DNA from: Micromonospora fulviviridis
GTDB lineage: Bacteria; Actinomycetota; Actinomycetes; Mycobacteriales; Micromonosporaceae
Direction: 5' to 3'
Assembly (NCBI RefSeq): GCF_014648395.1
Contig: NZ_BMRA01000012.1
Coordinates: forward strand, 176,777-240,776
Length of the DNA stretch: 64,000 nucleotides
Numbering within the stretch: position 1 is the stretch's first letter; every line of letters begins with the position of its first letter. Under the pieces are notes generated by a model, which searched no databases, had not been told where the DNA came from, and saw only the letters and a program-made list of their open reading frames with translations. The position numbers and the translations under genes were made by a program. Positions 33,398 to 40,301 of the stretch are shown piece by piece.

Positions 33398-33856
33398 ATG
33401 GCTGACGAAGTGGACCGCGATTATACCGCAGCCCACGATTTTCCAATGTTGGTGCCTGACGACAGTATCGACACCACACTTGCAAGCCTCGTTGACATGG
33501 CAGAGTATGTCGGTGATGCCTTTGAGGTGGGCCTTCTCCTTTTGGTGCCGGGTGGGGCAATCCACGGAAATCTGGTGAGCAAGAAGCGCTGGTACGCCGA
33601 GTGGTTTGCCGGCATTGGCGGCGGCGCGGGATCAATCGGTAGGATTTTTCGAGTGATCAATGAAGCAGCCGGCAAAATGGCTGACGATGGATCCGTATTT
33701 GATCACACCGGAGTTTACGTCCACATCCTTGACGGGTGTCTTCTGAATCCCCAGGGCCAGACCAACCGAATGCCCTGGCGGATCAAGCTAAACCAAGTAA
33801 CTGCTTGGAGCCTAGGGGCGGCAACCGGTCAGGGCGCTGAGCAGGGCGTCAACTAG
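33398..33856 (+). CDS. Unrecognised 152-aa island protein
   Basis: A small protein with an acidic N-terminus, a hydrophobic stretch ('EVGLLLLVPGGAIHGNLV', about residues 43-60), a Gly-rich turn ('GIGGGAGSIG') and an ordered C-terminus ('GVYVHILDGCLLNPQGQ...PWRIKLNQVTAWSLG'). I do not recognise the family. It is too short for a pore of several helices and could be membrane-associated. AAGGAAGG lies 8 nt before the ATG and decides the start. Its codon use is AT-rich like the two neighbouring island genes. It is divergent from the NYN gene, so the pair may be co-regulated. Confidence 0.72.
   Translation: MADEVDRDYTAAHDFPMLVPDDSIDTTLASLVDMAEYVGDAFEVGLLLLVPGGAIHGNLVSKKRWYAEWFAGIGGGAGSIGRIFRVINEAAGKMADDGSVFDHTGVYVHILDGCLLNPQGQTNRMPWRIKLNQVTAWSLGAATGQGAEQGVN
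33420..33425 (-). promoter_or_regulatory. TATAAT -10 for the NYN gene, inside the opposing gene
   Basis: On the minus strand, positions 33425-33420 read TATAAT, the exact -10 consensus. It implies a leader of about 40 nt for the NYN gene. It lies inside the first codons of the divergent 152-aa gene, so the two transcription units must overlap. Confidence 0.5.
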
Positions 33857-33949
33857 TCCGGTGTGAGCGGAAAGGCTCGGGGTCAATCCGTCCCTGAGGC
33901 CGCGGGATGGGCACTGTGGAGCGCCGGGCAACCATAGGCCCGGTGAAAG

Positions 33950-34330
33950 TTAGCCGCGGGACCGCTCGATCAGAACTTCAGCGATCCGCCCCATACTCGT
34001 GACTACGGCATCCGCCCCGGCCGCTCGGAACGCTTCCACCTTTGGCGGCCGGTTCGCATATCCGATCACTCGCGCGCTGGCGGCTCGTGCTCCCTCGATC
34101 GACAGTGAGTCGCCAACGAGGACGCAGCGGCCCGACGGCTCGCCGATAGCGCGAACCGCATGGATGATCGGCTCCGGATGGGGCTTCATGCGGGCCGGAT
34201 CGGCGTACGCCCGGCCGACCACGGGCGATACGTACCCGGCGAGCCGGTGCGCGGTCAGATAGGCGGTGACCGCCCCGGCGGAGTTGTTGTTGCTGACGAC
34301 CGCCACTGGTAGCCCAGCCTGCGCCCACCG
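33950..34330 (-). pseudogene. HAD-superfamily phosphatase fragment lacking its N-terminus
   Basis: About 125 residues of a phosphoglycolate-phosphatase-like HAD protein. Motif II 'VVSNNNS', motif III Lys in 'RMKPHPEP' and motif IV 'LVGDSLSIEGARAA' are present. Motif I (DxDGT), which carries the nucleophile, and the cap region are missing. The recognisable HAD frame stops at about 34330, exactly where the integrase remnant begins on the other strand. It therefore looks like a deletion junction and the product should be inactive. An internal ATG at 34306 could still start a 118-aa product. Confidence 0.75.
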
Positions 34331-35229
34331 GATCGAGCGCCTGGAGCCCGAGCACCTGGAGCGCTTCTACCGCCGGATGCAACAGACCGGCAGCGCCCCG
34401 GCGACCGCCCACCAAGTGCACCGCACGATCCGAACCGCGCTCAACGAGGCCGTACGCCGGGGGCACCTCGTCAAGAACCCGGCCACCCTCGCCAAGACAC
34501 CGCGCATGCCAGAGGGTGAGATCGAGCCGTACACGGTCGCCGAGGTACAGCGGCTCATGGCTGCCACCCATGGCCGGCGTAACAGCGCACGGTGGGCGGT
34601 CGCGCTGGCCCTCGGCCTGCGCCAGGGGGAGGCGCTCGGCCTGCGCCGGTCAGATGTTGACCTGGACGCCGGGACCCTGACCGTCCGGCGCGGCCGGCAA
34701 CGGCCGAGGTGGGAGCACGGGTGCCGCTCACCGTGCGGCCGAAAGCACGGCGGCCACTGTCCCGACCGCCGACAGATTCGGGCCGATACCGCCGACACCA
34801 AATCTCGGGCCGGTCGGCGCAGCATCGGCCTCCCTGACGAGCTGGTGGCGCTGCTCCGCAAGCACAGCGACGAGCAGGACCAGGAGCGCGCTACCGCCGC
34901 CCAACTCTGGGAGGGAGGTGACTGGCTGTTCGCCATGCCGACCGGCGGCCCGGTCAACCCGCGCACCGACTACGACGAATGGAAGCGAGTGCTCAAGCTC
35001 GCCGGGCTACGAGACGGCCGGTTGCATGACGCCCGGCACACCGCCGGCAACCGTGCTGCTGATCCTCGGCGTGGCCGAGCGCGCCGTGATGGGCATCATG
35101 GGCTGGTCCAATTCCGCGATGGCGGCCCGGTACCAACACCTCACCGCCCAGGTCCGGCGGGACATTGCGCAGCGCGTCGGCGGACTGCTCTGGGACAGCC
35201 CGCCGGAGAAGCCGAAATCGGCCTCTTGA
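34330..35229 (+). pseudogene. Tyrosine-recombinase integrase remnant (N-truncated, frameshifted)
   Basis: The frame opens with the end of the core-binding domain ('LEPEHLERFYRRM...HQVHRTIRTALNEA'). The catalytic domain follows: Arg I in 'LALGLRQGEALGL', a Cys/His insert, and the box II 'HDARH' at 35025-35039. One extra G at 35046/35047 shifts the frame. The proper continuation ('ATVLLILGVAERAVMGIMGWSN', then 'MAARYQH' with the catalytic Tyr) is in another frame up to 35229. The N-terminal arm-binding part is gone. The family inserts elements into tRNA genes, which fits its place 85 bp from the tRNA. Confidence 0.85.
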
Positions 35230-35264
35230 GCACGAACTGAGACCAAAACTGAGACCACAAGCGG

Positions 35265-35300
35265 AACGCCCGGCCGATCCTCACGGATCGACCGGGCGTT
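35265..35300 (-). terminator. tRNA-Ser(CGA) terminator brought by the island
   Basis: Outer arms AACGCCCGG/CCGGGCGTT pair perfectly around an inner GATCC/GGATC hairpin. It is just downstream of the tRNA on the minus strand, and its diverged counterpart is at 30991-31027. Confidence 0.8.
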
Positions 35301-35308
35301 CTCGCATT

Positions 35309-35371
35309 TCACGAGCGGTGGCGGCGGGATTTGAACCCGCGGAGGGCGTAAACCCTCACACGCTTTCGAGG
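35309..35371. repeat. Attachment-site repeat, tRNA copy
   Basis: 63 bp identical to 31036-31098. It forms the 3' part of the intact tRNA-Ser(CGA) up to the anticodon loop, the usual crossover place for tRNA-specific integrases. Confidence 0.9.
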
Positions 35372-35402
35372 CGTGCTCCTTAGGCCACTCGGACACGCCA
35401 CC
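35316..35402 (-). tRNA. tRNA-Ser(CGA)
   Basis: 87 nt on the minus strand. Acceptor GGTGGCG/CGCCACC has discriminator G. The anticodon stem ACGC/GCGT encloses loop CTCGAAA, anticodon CGA (reads UCG). Long variable arm and T-loop GTTCAAATC are present. CCA is not encoded. Its -10 is TACCCT at 35415-35410 on the minus strand, 7 nt before the 5' end. Its 3' part is island-derived, yet the gene is intact. Confidence 0.95.
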
Positions 35403-35477
35403 GCCGAGTAGGGTACAGGACCCCGGGTCTGGACGCCGAACCGGTATCCCCCGGCCCGGCCTGGCAGGATCTTTGCC

Positions 35478-36185
35478 ATGAGTACGCACATCGGCGCTGA
35501 GCCGGGAGAGATCGCCGAGCGGGTCCTGATGCCGGGCGACCCGCTGCGGGCCAAGTGGATCGCGGAGACCTACCTCGAGGACGCCCGCTGCTACACGACG
35601 GTTCGCGGCATGCTGGGCTTCACCGGCCGCTGGAACGGCGTCGAGGTCTCCGTCCAGGGTTCCGGCATGGGCATGCCGTCCGCCTCCATCTACGCCCACG
35701 AGCTGATCAACGAGTACGGCGTGAAGACGCTGATCCGGGTCGGTTCCTGCGGCGCCCTGACCGAGGACCTCCAGCTGCGGGACGTGGTGGCGGCGATCGG
35801 CTCGTCCACCGACTCGAACATGAACCGGATGCGGTTCGACGGGCTGATCGACTACGCCCCGGTGGCCGACTTCGGGCTGCTGCGTACCGCGGTCGAGGTG
35901 GCCGAGCGGCGCGGCATCACCATGCGGGTCGGCCCGATCCTGGCCGCGGACGCCTTCTACACCGACCGGCCGGACCTCTACGACACCCTCGCCGACTACG
36001 GCGTGCTCGCGGTGGAGATGGAGTCGGCGGCGCTCTACACGATCGCGGCCCGCTTCAAGGCCCGCGCGCTGACCGTGCTGACCGTCAGCGACCACATCAA
36101 GACCGGCGAGAAGACCACGTCGCAGGAGCGCGAGCAGACCTTCGGCCAGATGGTCGAGATCGCCCTGGACACCGCCATCGCCTGA
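35478..36185 (+). CDS. deoD: Purine-nucleoside phosphorylase, DeoD type
   Basis: Splits purine (deoxy)nucleosides with phosphate into base and (deoxy)ribose-1-phosphate, in purine salvage. It is 235 aa, the standard hexameric DeoD length. The phosphate-binding 'MPGDPLRAKWIA' is near residue 18, and 'RVGSCGAL' near 87. 'VEMESAALYTIA' binds ribose and base, and 'TVSDHIKTGE' holds the catalytic Asp. An AGGA site precedes the ATG. A 36-bp tandem repeat straddles its stop codon. Confidence 0.96.
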   Translation: MSTHIGAEPGEIAERVLMPGDPLRAKWIAETYLEDARCYTTVRGMLGFTGRWNGVEVSVQGSGMGMPSASIYAHELINEYGVKTLIRVGSCGALTEDLQLRDVVAAIGSSTDSNMNRMRFDGLIDYAPVADFGLLRTAVEVAERRGITMRVGPILAADAFYTDRPDLYDTLADYGVLAVEMESAALYTIAARFKARALTVLTVSDHIKTGEKTTSQEREQTFGQMVEIALDTAIA

Positions 36186-36250
36186 TCCGACCCGATCCCG
36201 GACCGCCCCGTCACCGCCTGATCCGACCCGATCCCGGACCGCCCCGTCAC
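36179..36250 (+). repeat. 36-bp perfect tandem duplication over the deoD stop
   Basis: The 36-bp unit occurs twice without a gap (36179-36214, 36215-36250). The first copy contains the last codon and the TGA of deoD. The second copy's end forms the left arm of the terminator. It looks like a recent slippage or duplication. Confidence 0.9.
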
Positions 36251-36270
36251 CGCCCGGTGGCGGGGCGGTC
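36237..36270 (+). terminator. deoD terminator
   Basis: A long stem GACCGCCCCG...CGGGGCGGTC with inner CACC/GGTG is formed. Because of the tandem duplication, an earlier copy of the left arm also exists (about 36201-36214). Confidence 0.8.
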
Positions 36271-36297
36271 GCCGTTACCGGGGTCACACAAATAAAT

Positions 36298-36309
36298 ACG
36301 ACCGGTCGT
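36298..36309. promoter_or_regulatory. TetR-type operator ACGACCGGTCGT
   Basis: A perfect 12-bp palindrome with AT-rich flanks lies directly before a -10-like TACGCT (36323-36328). The regulator's ATG follows 6 nt after that -10. The place suits autorepression of the TetR/thioesterase operon. Confidence 0.7.
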
Positions 36310-36334
36310 GCTGTTTTCTCGCTACGCTGCCCGC

Positions 36335-36973
36335 ATGACCTCCGACGGCCGCGTCGCCCGCGGCGACCGCACCCGCACCGCGGTGCTGGACACCGCCGTG
36401 GCGCTGGCCACCGAGGTCGGCCTGGACGGGCTCTCCCTCGCCCAGCTCGCCGACCGGCTCGGGGTCAGCAAGTCCGGCCTCTTCGCGCACTGGCGCTCCA
36501 AGGAGGCGTTGCAACTCGCCACCGTCGACCGGGCCGTGGCCCAGTGGGAGGAGCGGATCGCCGCCCCGGCCCTGCGCGCCCCCCGGGGCGTCCGCCGGCT
36601 GCGCGCGCTGCACGAGGCCCGGATCGAGTTCTACGCCGCCCGGGTGCTGCCCGGCGGCTGCTTCTTCGCCAACACCGAGTTCGAGTACAACGCCCGTCCC
36701 GGCCCGGTCCGGGACCGGCTCGCCGAGGCGTTCGGCCGGTGGACCGCGTTCCTCGAACGCCTCGTCCGGGAGGCCGTCGAGCTCGGCGAACTCCCCGCCG
36801 ACCTGGACGTGCCGCTGCTGGCGTACGAGATCGACGCGCTGGGGATCAGCGCGGCGATGCGGTCCCGGCTGCTCGACCCGGACACCACCTACCGGCACGC
36901 CCGCCAGGGCCTGCTGAACCGGCTGCGGGCGCTCTGCCCGGATCCGACCCTGCTACCGGAAGGCCAGTCATGA
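36335..36973 (+). CDS. TetR-family regulator
   Basis: A 212-aa regulator. The N-terminal helix-turn-helix ('LSLAQLADRLGVSKSGLFAHWRSKEALQ', about residues 33-60) is typical. The C-terminal domain ('GGCFFANTEFEYNARPGPVRD') is the TetR_C group often next to fatty-acid or aromatic acyl metabolism. The start ATG at 36335 has no ribosome site and follows a -10 by 6 nt, so the mRNA is leaderless. It overlaps the thioesterase gene by 4 bp and probably controls it through the palindrome upstream. Confidence 0.92.
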   Translation: MTSDGRVARGDRTRTAVLDTAVALATEVGLDGLSLAQLADRLGVSKSGLFAHWRSKEALQLATVDRAVAQWEERIAAPALRAPRGVRRLRALHEARIEFYAARVLPGGCFFANTEFEYNARPGPVRDRLAEAFGRWTAFLERLVREAVELGELPADLDVPLLAYEIDALGISAAMRSRLLDPDTTYRHARQGLLNRLRALCPDPTLLPEGQS

Positions 36974-37437
36974 GCCACGCCACCGTCGACCGGCCGGTCG
37001 CCGAGTTCGGTCACGTCGAGCACGTCCCCGTGCACTTCGACGACCTCGACGCCATGGGCATCCTGCACAACGCCCGCTACGCGATGCTGCTCGAGCGCGC
37101 CCTGACGCCCTACTGGGCCGAGCGCGGCGTCGCCTTCCGCGGCGACCTGCACAGCGCCCCCGACGTGTTCCACGCGGTCCGCGAGTTCACCATCACCTAC
37201 CGGGCCCCGGTCACCGGGGTCGGCCCGGTGGCGGTGCACTTCTGGCTGGAGCACTTCGGCACCAGCAGCGCCCGCTACGCCTTCGAGTTCCGCTCGGTGG
37301 ACGGCGCCACGGTCTACGCCGAGGGCACCCGGTCGATCGTCCGGCTGGACCCGGCCACCCTGCGCCCCACCGCCTGGACCGAGGCCGGCCGCGCCGTCGC
37401 CGAGACCCTGCTGCGTCCCGCCCCGCAACCCGCCTGA
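36970..37437 (+). CDS. Acyl-CoA thioesterase, 4-hydroxybenzoyl-CoA thioesterase type
   Basis: A 155-aa hotdog-fold protein. The family motif 'VHFDDLDAMGILHNARYAMLLERA' (about residues 20-44) has the catalytic Asp followed by 'GILHNARY'. It should hydrolyse an acyl- or aroyl-CoA. The exact substrate is unknown. The start overlaps the TetR stop as ATGA, giving coupled translation and shared repression. Confidence 0.9.
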   Translation: MSHATVDRPVAEFGHVEHVPVHFDDLDAMGILHNARYAMLLERALTPYWAERGVAFRGDLHSAPDVFHAVREFTITYRAPVTGVGPVAVHFWLEHFGTSSARYAFEFRSVDGATVYAEGTRSIVRLDPATLRPTAWTEAGRAVAETLLRPAPQPA

Positions 37438-37446
37438 CCGGGCGGT

Positions 37447-38085
37447 CTAGCGGAAGAAGGCGCGCAGCAGCGCGACGCTCTCCGCCTCCCGCACCCCGCC
37501 GTACACCTCGGGGCGGTGGGTGAGGCGGCGGTCGCGCAGCACGTCCCACAGCGAGCCGACGGCGCCGGTCTTCGGCTCCCACGCGCCGAAGACCACCGTC
37601 GAGATCCGGGCCAGCGCGATCGCCCCCGCGCACATGGTGCACGGCTCCAGGGTCACCACCAGGGTGCAGCCCTCCAGCCGCCAGCGGCCCAGCCGCTCGG
37701 CGGCCCGGCGCAGCGCCAGCACCTCGGCGTGCGCGGTCGGGTCGCCGGTCAGCTCCCGCTCGTTGCGGCCGATGGCCAGCTCGGCGCCGTCCGGGCCGTA
37801 GACGACCGCGCCGACCGGGACGTCCTCGATCGCGTCGGGGCCGTCTTCGGGCACGCTGTCCGGGCCGGTTACCGCGACCTCCAGGGCCCGACGCATCCAC
37901 AGCTCGTGCCGCTGCCGGCGGCCCACGCCGCCCGGGTCGGCCAGCCCCTCGTCCGCGCCCGGACCGACCCGGGCCGGCCGGCCCGGGGTGGGCTGCCCCG
38001 GGCGTACGGTCTCCAGGGCCGGATCGGTGGCGTCGGCGGGTTCCGCCCCGCCGGTCCACTCCGGGCCGGGCGGCTCAGACCTCAC
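37447..38085 (-). CDS. tadA: tRNA adenosine(34) deaminase
   Basis: Deaminates adenosine 34 of tRNA-Arg(ACG) to inosine. Zinc-site residues are His119 and Glu121 in 'HAEV', and Cys149 and Cys152 in 'PCTMC'. The deaminase core begins near residue 60, preceded by a Pro/Gly-rich extension of about 60 residues that most family members lack. An insert 'DSVPEDGPDAIEDVP' also lies between the first helix and strand. The GTG start at 38085 has GAGGAG before it. A later start would remove the extension. It overlaps the associated protein gene by 11 bp. Confidence 0.93.
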   Translation of the reverse strand: MRSEPPGPEWTGGAEPADATDPALETVRPGQPTPGRPARVGPGADEGLADPGGVGRRQRHELWMRRALEVAVTGPDSVPEDGPDAIEDVPVGAVVYGPDGAELAIGRNERELTGDPTAHAEVLALRRAAERLGRWRLEGCTLVVTLEPCTMCAGAIALARISTVVFGAWEPKTGAVGSLWDVLRDRRLTHRPEVYGGVREAESVALLRAFFR

Positions 38086-38602
38086 GCAGCTCCTCGACCT
38101 CGTCGGCGCAGCCGAGCACCTGGCAGATCTCGGCGGTGACGTCGGCCGGCATCATTCCCTCGGAGCCGCTGAGGGAGAGCAGCTTCGGCGCCGGGATGCC
38201 CAGGTCGGCGAGGATGTCGGCGTCGCCCACCGGGTCGGCCTCCGGGTCCACGGCCGGCTGCTCGGTCTCCTCGTCGCCACCGGCGGCCGGCCGCGGCTCG
38301 TCGGCGTCCTCCAGCCCGGTGACCGAGGTCTTCAGGTCCCCGACCAGCAGCGCGCCCAGCCGGGACTCCTCGGCGTACGCCGAGTCGGAGCCGAAGACCC
38401 GCAGGTCCTCCCCCTCGTCGAGGCGCAGGATCACCAGGTACGTGTCGTCGGCCTCGACGAAGAGCAGCGAGAGGTCGGCGTCCGGCTCGACGTCGCGCAG
38501 CCGGTCGGCCACCTCCTCGATGTCGGTGACGCCCCGCAGGCTCACCTCGTCGGCGGTCCAGGCGCCCTCGACGCGCGCCACGGCAGCAGCGAAGTACGAC
38601 AC
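38075..38602 (-). CDS. tRNA adenosine deaminase-associated protein
   Basis: A 175-aa acidic protein of the actinobacterial family always found before tadA. The N-terminus 'MSYFAAAVARVEGAW' and 'DDTYLVILRLDEGEDLRVFGSD' are typical. Its middle is Asp/Glu-rich and its C-terminus is 'MPADVTAEICQVLGCADEVEELR'. Its biochemical role is not known. The overlap with tadA suggests that the two proteins act together. The start is GTG at 38602. Confidence 0.9.
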   Translation of the reverse strand: MSYFAAAVARVEGAWTADEVSLRGVTDIEEVADRLRDVEPDADLSLLFVEADDTYLVILRLDEGEDLRVFGSDSAYAEESRLGALLVGDLKTSVTGLEDADEPRPAAGGDEETEQPAVDPEADPVGDADILADLGIPAPKLLSLSGSEGMMPADVTAEICQVLGCADEVEELREV

Positions 38603-38721
38603 GGTCCCCCCAAGTTGACCTCGGCAGCACGCCGACTCGTCACGCGATGCACGTTAACCGGTCGGGTCGGCAGCCGACCGGTCAACGCCCCGAAGGGCCG
38701 GCCGTTCCCGGAGAAAGTCGG

Positions 38722-38892
38722 TCAGCCGGCGACGCGGCGGCGGGTCGCGATCAGCTCGCGCAGGCGCTCGCTGCGGGCCCGCTGCGGCCGTACGCGCTGC
38801 CGCACCGTGCGGGCACCGGCCAACTCGGCGAGGAGTTGCAGGCGGCGGCGGCTCCGCTCGGGGTCGAGCCGCGGCGGGGTGGTCCAGGCCAT
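38722..38892 (-). CDS. Small basic hypothetical protein
   Basis: A 56-aa Arg-rich protein (MAWTTPPRLDPERSRRRL...) that looks like one or two amphipathic helices. I do not recognise it. An in-frame start 22 codons upstream is possible. The high Arg content can also arise by chance in GC-rich DNA, so the call rests mainly on its standing alone in an otherwise gene-free 350-bp stretch. Confidence 0.4.
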   Translation of the reverse strand: MAWTTPPRLDPERSRRRLQLLAELAGARTVRQRVRPQRARSERLRELIATRRRVAG

Positions 38893-38964
38893 ACCGCGAG
38901 CGTGAACCGTCACCGCGCGTACGTCAAGACGGTCTTCACTACGCAATGAAACCGGCACGCAGGG

Positions 38965-39360
38965 TCACCAGAGCGGCCAGTCGCCACTCTGCGCCCAGCG
39001 CACCGCGACGATCGCCGCGGCGATGCTCCAACCACCCGCCGTGACGATCGCGACCCCGGTGGCCACCCCTCGGTCACCGTGCCGGACCAGCACCGCGGCG
39101 GCCAGCCAGGCCAGCCCGCCGGCGAACAGCGTCCACCACGCGTAGCCGGGGACGTCCCGGCCGAGCAGGCCGAACAGCAGCAGCCAGGCGAAGGCGGTCA
39201 CCGCGCCGACCGCGACGCCCGCGCCGGTGACCGGGTACGGCTCGCGGTAGCTCGGCCGCATCGGCGCCCCCGACGGGAAGAGCCCCGACGGGGTGCGTGG
39301 CAGCGGCCGCACGGGCCCCGCACCGGGCTCACCGGGTACGCCCTGCCAGCCGTTCGTCAC
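38965..39360 (-). CDS. Small membrane protein
   Basis: A 131-aa protein. A Pro/Gly-rich N-terminus of about 45 residues precedes three hydrophobic helices ('VAVGAVTAFAWLLLFGLLG', 'WWTLFAGGLAWLAAAVLV', 'ATGVAIVTAGGWSIAAAIVAV'). The GTG start at 39360 has GAAGGGGG upstream, which decides it over longer starts. No family assigned. It is divergent from the M23 peptidase lipoprotein. Confidence 0.75.
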   Translation of the reverse strand: MTNGWQGVPGEPGAGPVRPLPRTPSGLFPSGAPMRPSYREPYPVTGAGVAVGAVTAFAWLLLFGLLGRDVPGYAWWTLFAGGLAWLAAAVLVRHGDRGVATGVAIVTAGGWSIAAAIVAVRWAQSGDWPLW

Positions 39361-39470
39361 CGCTGCCCCCTTCACGGAACGTAGATGTACCGAGGTCACG
39401 CAGAGCGACCGTGCGGTACGGACCCGTCTCAGCGTTCGTCCCCACGGTAGTGGTCTGTAAGGATGACCGG

Positions 39471-40232
39471 ATGCGCTCGCCATCGATCGGACGCCGCGCG
39501 CGTCCGGCGTACCCGGTCCTGCTGCTCGTGGCGGCGCTGGCCGCCGGGTGCGGCCCGGGCGACCGCCCCGCCTCGGCGCCGGGCAACTCGTGGCAGGGTC
39601 CGAGCGCGATGGCCACCGGGGCGCGGCCCGCCGCTCCGGCCGACCCCACGGCGTCGGCCGCCCCGCCCACGCCGTCCCCTTCGCCGAGCCGCACCGACCT
39701 GCGGCACGTCTTCCCGGTCCGCGCCGGCAACGTCGACTACCACCCGACCCACTCCGCGTACCCGGGGACGGACATCTTCGCCGACTGCGGCGAGCCGGTG
39801 GTGGCGGTCACCGACGGGGTGATCCTCGAGGTGAGCCGGGTGGACCGGTTCAGCCGGCGGGGGCCGTTGGGTCCGTACAACGGCGGGTTGTCGGTCTCGC
39901 TGCTCGGCGACGACGGGGTCCGCTACTACGGGTCGCACCTGAGCGCGATCACCACCGGCGTGGACGCCGGGGTCCGGGTGCGGGCCGGGCAGCAGCTCGG
40001 CAAGGTGGGCCGCACCGGCAACGCCAACAACGTCTGCCACCTGCACTTCGGGCTCTCCCCGAAGTGCACGGGCCACGACGACTGGTGGATCCGGCGAGGC
40101 GTGGTCTGGCCGGCGAAGTACCTGGACTCGTGGCGCAAGCGCGGCAACCGCGCGCCGGCCGCCGAGGTGACCGCCTGGCAGCGCAAGCACGGCTGCCCGA
40201 AGGCGCCGAGCGACTCCGCCGCGGCCGGCTGA
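39471..40232 (+). CDS. M23-family metallopeptidase lipoprotein
   Basis: A 253-aa exported protein with a lipobox ALAAGC. A Pro/Ser/Ala-rich linker leads to a LytM-type M23 domain. Zinc ligands are visible as His and Asp in 'HSAYPGTDIFA' and the closing 'CHLHFGLSP' (HxH). It is probably a cell-wall endopeptidase, or a regulator of one. An extra 60-residue C-terminus ('DDWWIRRGVVWPAKYLDSW') is typical of actinobacterial members. The start ATG follows AAGGA by 8 nt. Confidence 0.9.
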   Translation: MRSPSIGRRARPAYPVLLLVAALAAGCGPGDRPASAPGNSWQGPSAMATGARPAAPADPTASAAPPTPSPSPSRTDLRHVFPVRAGNVDYHPTHSAYPGTDIFADCGEPVVAVTDGVILEVSRVDRFSRRGPLGPYNGGLSVSLLGDDGVRYYGSHLSAITTGVDAGVRVRAGQQLGKVGRTGNANNVCHLHFGLSPKCTGHDDWWIRRGVVWPAKYLDSWRKRGNRAPAAEVTAWQRKHGCPKAPSDSAAAG

Positions 40233-40301
40233 CCGCCGTCCACTCCCGACACCCCGGGCGACACCGCGCGGCGGGCCGCACGGGCGCGTAGGTTGCAGGG
40301 C

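Larger units (their letters stand above)
31036..35371. mobile_element. 4.3-kb genomic island in tRNA-Ser(CGA)
   Basis: The block is bounded by a 63-bp perfect direct repeat of the tRNA-Ser(CGA) 3' part (31036-31098 and 35309-35371). The copy at 35.3 kb completes the functional tRNA and the copy at 31.0 kb is a remnant. Inside are a decayed tyrosine integrase next to the tRNA, a truncated HAD gene and three cargo genes (31175-33856). The cargo is clearly AT-richer, with more A/T-ending codons than the flanks, a sign of transfer. With a frameshifted integrase the element should not be able to excise by itself. Confidence 0.88.

Noticed and set aside
36179..36250. 36-bp direct repeat as a mini CRISPR or attachment site
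   Set aside because: The two copies abut without a spacer and no integrase or cas gene is near; it is a simple tandem duplication.
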